Below are positions 6,266 through 8,260 of a stretch of 8,260 nucleotides of DNA, one piece after another. This stretch comes from an uncultured Clostridia bacterium (GTDB lineage Bacteria > Bacillota > Clostridia > Lachnospirales > CAG-274). The notes beneath the pieces are model-generated. The model worked only from the letters and a program-made list of their open reading frames with translations, had not been told where the DNA came from and searched no databases. The position numbers were made by a program, and so were the translations under genes. The stretch is from positions 1-8,260 of the forward strand of contig CAMOYW010000025.1 in assembly GCA_946630405.1 (NCBI GenBank). Reading direction: 5' to 3'. The first letter of the stretch is position 1; each line of letters starts with the position of its first letter.

Positions 6266-6338
6266 AGCTGATAACGGGAGTCGGACCCGTGACCTCAACA
6301 CTACCAATGTTGCGCTCTACCTCCTGAGCTATATCAGC
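6266..6338 (-). tRNA. tRNA-Thr, anticodon GGT
   Basis: This 73-nt tRNA reads ACC and ACU codons. The acceptor stem GCTGATA/TATCAGC, the D stem GCTC/GAGC, the anticodon stem CAACA/TGTTG with loop TTGGTAG, and the T stem ACGGG/CCCGT all pair fully. The acceptor and D arms are almost identical to E. coli tRNA-Thr(GGT). The discriminator base is U, and the next bases are TCA, so the CCA end is not encoded and must be added by CCA nucleotidyltransferase. Two unusual bases are visible: the T-loop is TCCGACT, with C where nearly all tRNAs have U55 (pseudouridine), and position 38 is G. Both could be sequence errors or real variation. It has its own consensus promoter and terminator and is transcribed alone. 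Confidence 0.96.
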
Positions 6339-6359
6339 ACACTTTTTGACAACGGATTG

Positions 6360-6388
6360 ATTATACTATATCATTTAAAAAATGTCAA
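6360..6388 (-). promoter_or_regulatory. Full-consensus promoter of tRNA-Thr
   Basis: The minus strand has TTGACA (6388-6383), a 17-bp spacer and TATAAT (6365-6360), an exact sigma-A consensus. The tRNA 5' end lies 21 nt past the -10, leaving a short leader for RNase P to remove. Confidence 0.92.
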
Positions 6389-6428
6389 TGATTTTTTTGT
6401 ATTTTTTCAAATCCGTAAGTTGCACTTG

Positions 6429-6457
6429 TTGACAATTCGCCGCCCTTAAATTATAAT
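6429..6457 (+). promoter_or_regulatory. Full-consensus promoter of uvrC
   Basis: TTGACA (6429-6434), a 17-bp spacer and TATAAT (6452-6457) give an exact sigma-A consensus. The predicted start is near 6464, with a leader of about 30 nt. It is divergent from the tRNA promoter, with 40 bp between the two -35 boxes. I see no LexA-type inverted repeat over it. Confidence 0.9.
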
Positions 6458-6494
6458 ATCCGAAAAATACAGCGAAGTAAATACGGTACCGAAT

Positions 6495-8260
6495 ATGTTC
6501 AACATACAAGAAGAATTAAAAAAGCTTCCCGACTCTCCCGGGGTCTACATAATGAAAAACTCCGAGGGCAACATAATATACATCGGCAAAGCCAAGATAC
6601 TTAAAAACAGAGTAAGACAGTATTTTCAGAACTCATCCAACCACAGTTTGAAAGTTCGCCGAATGGTCGAAAATATAGCTTCGTTTGAATATATAATAAC
6701 GGCAAACGAAGTGGAAGCTCTTATACTTGAAAACAACCTGATAAAGAAAAACACTCCCAAATACAACATTCTCTTAAAGGACGACAAGACCTACCCCTAC
6801 ATAAAGGTGACGCTCGGCGAAAAATTTCCCCGTGTTATGGTCACAAGGCAGCATCTTAAAGGGAAAGACAGATATTTCGGGCCATACACCAGCGGTATGT
6901 CCGTAAAGGAGATAACCGACCTTATCAAGCAGATCTGGTCGATACGCACCTGTTCAAAAAATCTGAGCGGAGAGCTTAATCTCCGACCCTGCCTTAATTA
7001 TCACATAGGCAGATGCAAGGCTCCGTGCTGCGGCATGATAAGCGAAGAGGAATATATGCAGGATATTTCAGAAGTGCTGTCTTTTCTGGAAGGTAAAACC
7101 TCGGAGATCAAAAAAAGCCTTCAAAGCAAGATGGAAAACGCCTCGGAACGACTGGACTACGAAAAAGCAGCCGAATACAGAGATATAATAAACAGCTTAA
7201 CCATTTTGGAACAAAAACAGGTCATAGAAACGGATGTAAGTGCCGAAAGGGATGTGATAGGCTTTGCAAGGCGAGAGGGCAATGCCATAATGCAGGTCTA
7301 CTTCATTCGCGGCGGAAAGATCAGCGGAAGAGAACATTTTGTGATAAACGACTGCGAAGAACTTGAAAACAACGAGCTGATGACAGATTTTATCGAGCAG
7401 TTTTACAGCGGAACGGCATATGTACCCAAAGAGATAATACTTCAATGCGAAGTTACCGACTCGGAGCTTTTGACATCCTGGCTTTCCGAAGTAAAGGGGC
7501 AGACGGTCAGACTTCTTGTGCCCGTAAAGGGCGAGAGAAAAAGACTTGCCGACCTTGCAAGAAACAACGCCATGCTCACCCTCGACAAATTCGGAGCGGA
7601 GATCCTCAAAGAGCACCGCAAAACTTTGGGCGCACTTGAAGATATAAAAGAAGCCCTCGGTATAGATACACCGCTTACAAGAATAGAATCCTACGACATA
7701 TCGAACCTCGGTGGCTACGAAAACGTGGCATCAATGGTCGTATTTGAAGACGGAGCTCCCAAAAAAAGCGACTACCGCAAATTCAAAATAAAAGGCTTCG
7801 TAGGGCAGGATGACTACGAAAGCATGAGAGAGGTAATATACAGACGCTTCAAACGCTATCTTGACGAGGAAAGCGGAGAAAACGAAAAAACATCCTTTAA
7901 CAAACTCCCCGACATGATATTCGTAGACGGCGGTAAAGGACAGATCTCGGCAGTGCAAAGCTCACTTGATAAACTTAACATACATGTAAGAGTCTGCGGC
8001 ATGGTAAAAGACGATAACCACCGAACAGACAGGCTTTTGTACAACGGCGAGGAAAAGCCTCTTGACAGATTTTCGGAAGGCTTTAAGCTTTTGACCAGAA
8101 TACAGGACGAAGTCCACCGTTTCGCCATAGAATACCACAAAAAACTCAGAGGCAAGAACCGCCTGAAAAGTATTCTTGACGACATCCCCGGCATAGGTCC
8201 CAAGCGCCGCCTTGCACTTATGCACTATTTTAAGGACATAGAAGCCATAAAAGCAGCCTC
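6495..8260 (+). CDS. uvrC: UvrABC excision nuclease subunit C, C-terminus cut off by the window edge
   Basis: The frame is open for 588 codons plus two bases and leaves the right edge. UvrC makes both incisions around lesions marked by UvrA-UvrB in nucleotide excision repair. Residues 1-95 are a GIY-YIG nuclease: Gly16-Val-Tyr18, Tyr29-Ile-Gly31, Arg39 and Glu74. Cys153, Cys166, Cys174 and Cys178 match the four-cysteine cluster of UvrC, reported to hold iron-sulfur. The UVR (UvrB-binding) helices lie at about 200-240. The RNase H-like nuclease for the 5' cut has Asp401, Asp440, Asp478 and His541. A helix-hairpin-helix begins near 557 (DIPGIGPK), and the second should lie outside the window. 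Family length is about 600-620. The start MFNIQEELKKLPDSPGVY fits the family, although no clear Shine-Dalgarno sequence precedes it. It has its own consensus promoter. Confidence 0.97.
   Translation, partial: MFNIQEELKKLPDSPGVYIMKNSEGNIIYIGKAKILKNRVRQYFQNSSNHSLKVRRMVENIASFEYIITANEVEALILENNLIKKNTPKYNILLKDDKTYPYIKVTLGEKFPRVMVTRQHLKGKDRYFGPYTSGMSVKEITDLIKQIWSIRTCSKNLSGELNLRPCLNYHIGRCKAPCCGMISEEEYMQDISEVLSFLEGKTSEIKKSLQSKMENASERLDYEKAAEYRDIINSLTILEQKQVIETDVSAERDVIGFARREGNAIMQVYFIRGGKISGREHFVINDCEELENNELMTDFIEQFYSGTAYVPKEIILQCEVTDSELLTSWLSEVKGQTVRLLVPVKGERKRLADLARNNAMLTLDKFGAEILKEHRKTLGALEDIKEALGIDTPLTRIESYDISNLGGYENVASMVVFEDGAPKKSDYRKFKIKGFVGQDDYESMREVIYRRFKRYLDEESGENEKTSFNKLPDMIFVDGGKGQISAVQSSLDKLNIHVRVCGMVKDDNHRTDRLLYNGEEKPLDRFSEGFKLLTRIQDEVHRFAIEYHKKLRGKNRLKSILDDIPGIGPKRRLALMHYFKDIEAIKAA

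Noticed and set aside
7197..7616. Minus-strand open frame of 139 codons, and others at 7731-8225
   Set aside because: All are antisense to uvrC, which has conserved domains throughout.

Overview
The window looks like chromosomal core DNA of a low-to-mid GC Gram-positive bacterium of class Clostridia, plausibly a Ruminococcaceae/Oscillospirales gut or rumen organism. The reasons are a partial WhiA, a long Firmicutes-type SRP RNA with an Alu domain, consensus TTGACA-17-TATAAT promoters, a secreted dockerin protein, and a divergent type IIA topoisomerase of a kind I associate with Clostridia. The genus call is inference. I see no phage, transposon, CRISPR array or defence system, and every protein-coding gene but one is a recognisable housekeeping gene.

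Layout, left to right. whiA (minus strand) runs off the left edge. Its start is preceded by a promoter lying almost on the ATG and by a cluster of TTAACA elements. Next is a two-gene minus-strand operon, parE-parC, encoding both subunits of a topoisomerase IV-like enzyme, with a 1-nt stop/start overlap (TGATG) and a TTG start for parE. Immediately upstream lies the SRP RNA gene with a strong promoter and a terminator, leaving no room for a separate parE promoter. Further right is a minus-strand gene for a small secreted dockerin protein, with a strong hairpin after it and an extended -10 promoter next to an (ATT)8 microsatellite before it. Then come tRNA-Thr(GGT) on the minus strand with its own promoter and terminator, and, divergent from it, uvrC on the plus strand, which runs off the right edge.

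The genes are functionally separate: DNA topology (parEC), excision repair (uvrC), protein export (SRP RNA), translation (tRNA-Thr), a division/sporulation-type regulator (whiA) and a secreted Ca-binding docking module. The points most worth checking are regulatory or concern residue changes: the probable leaderless whiA with helically phased upstream repeats, the apparent dependence of parEC on read-through from the SRP RNA gene, the natural Ala at the quinolone-contact serine of ParC, and a T-loop oddity in the tRNA. I found no convincing new multi-gene system.
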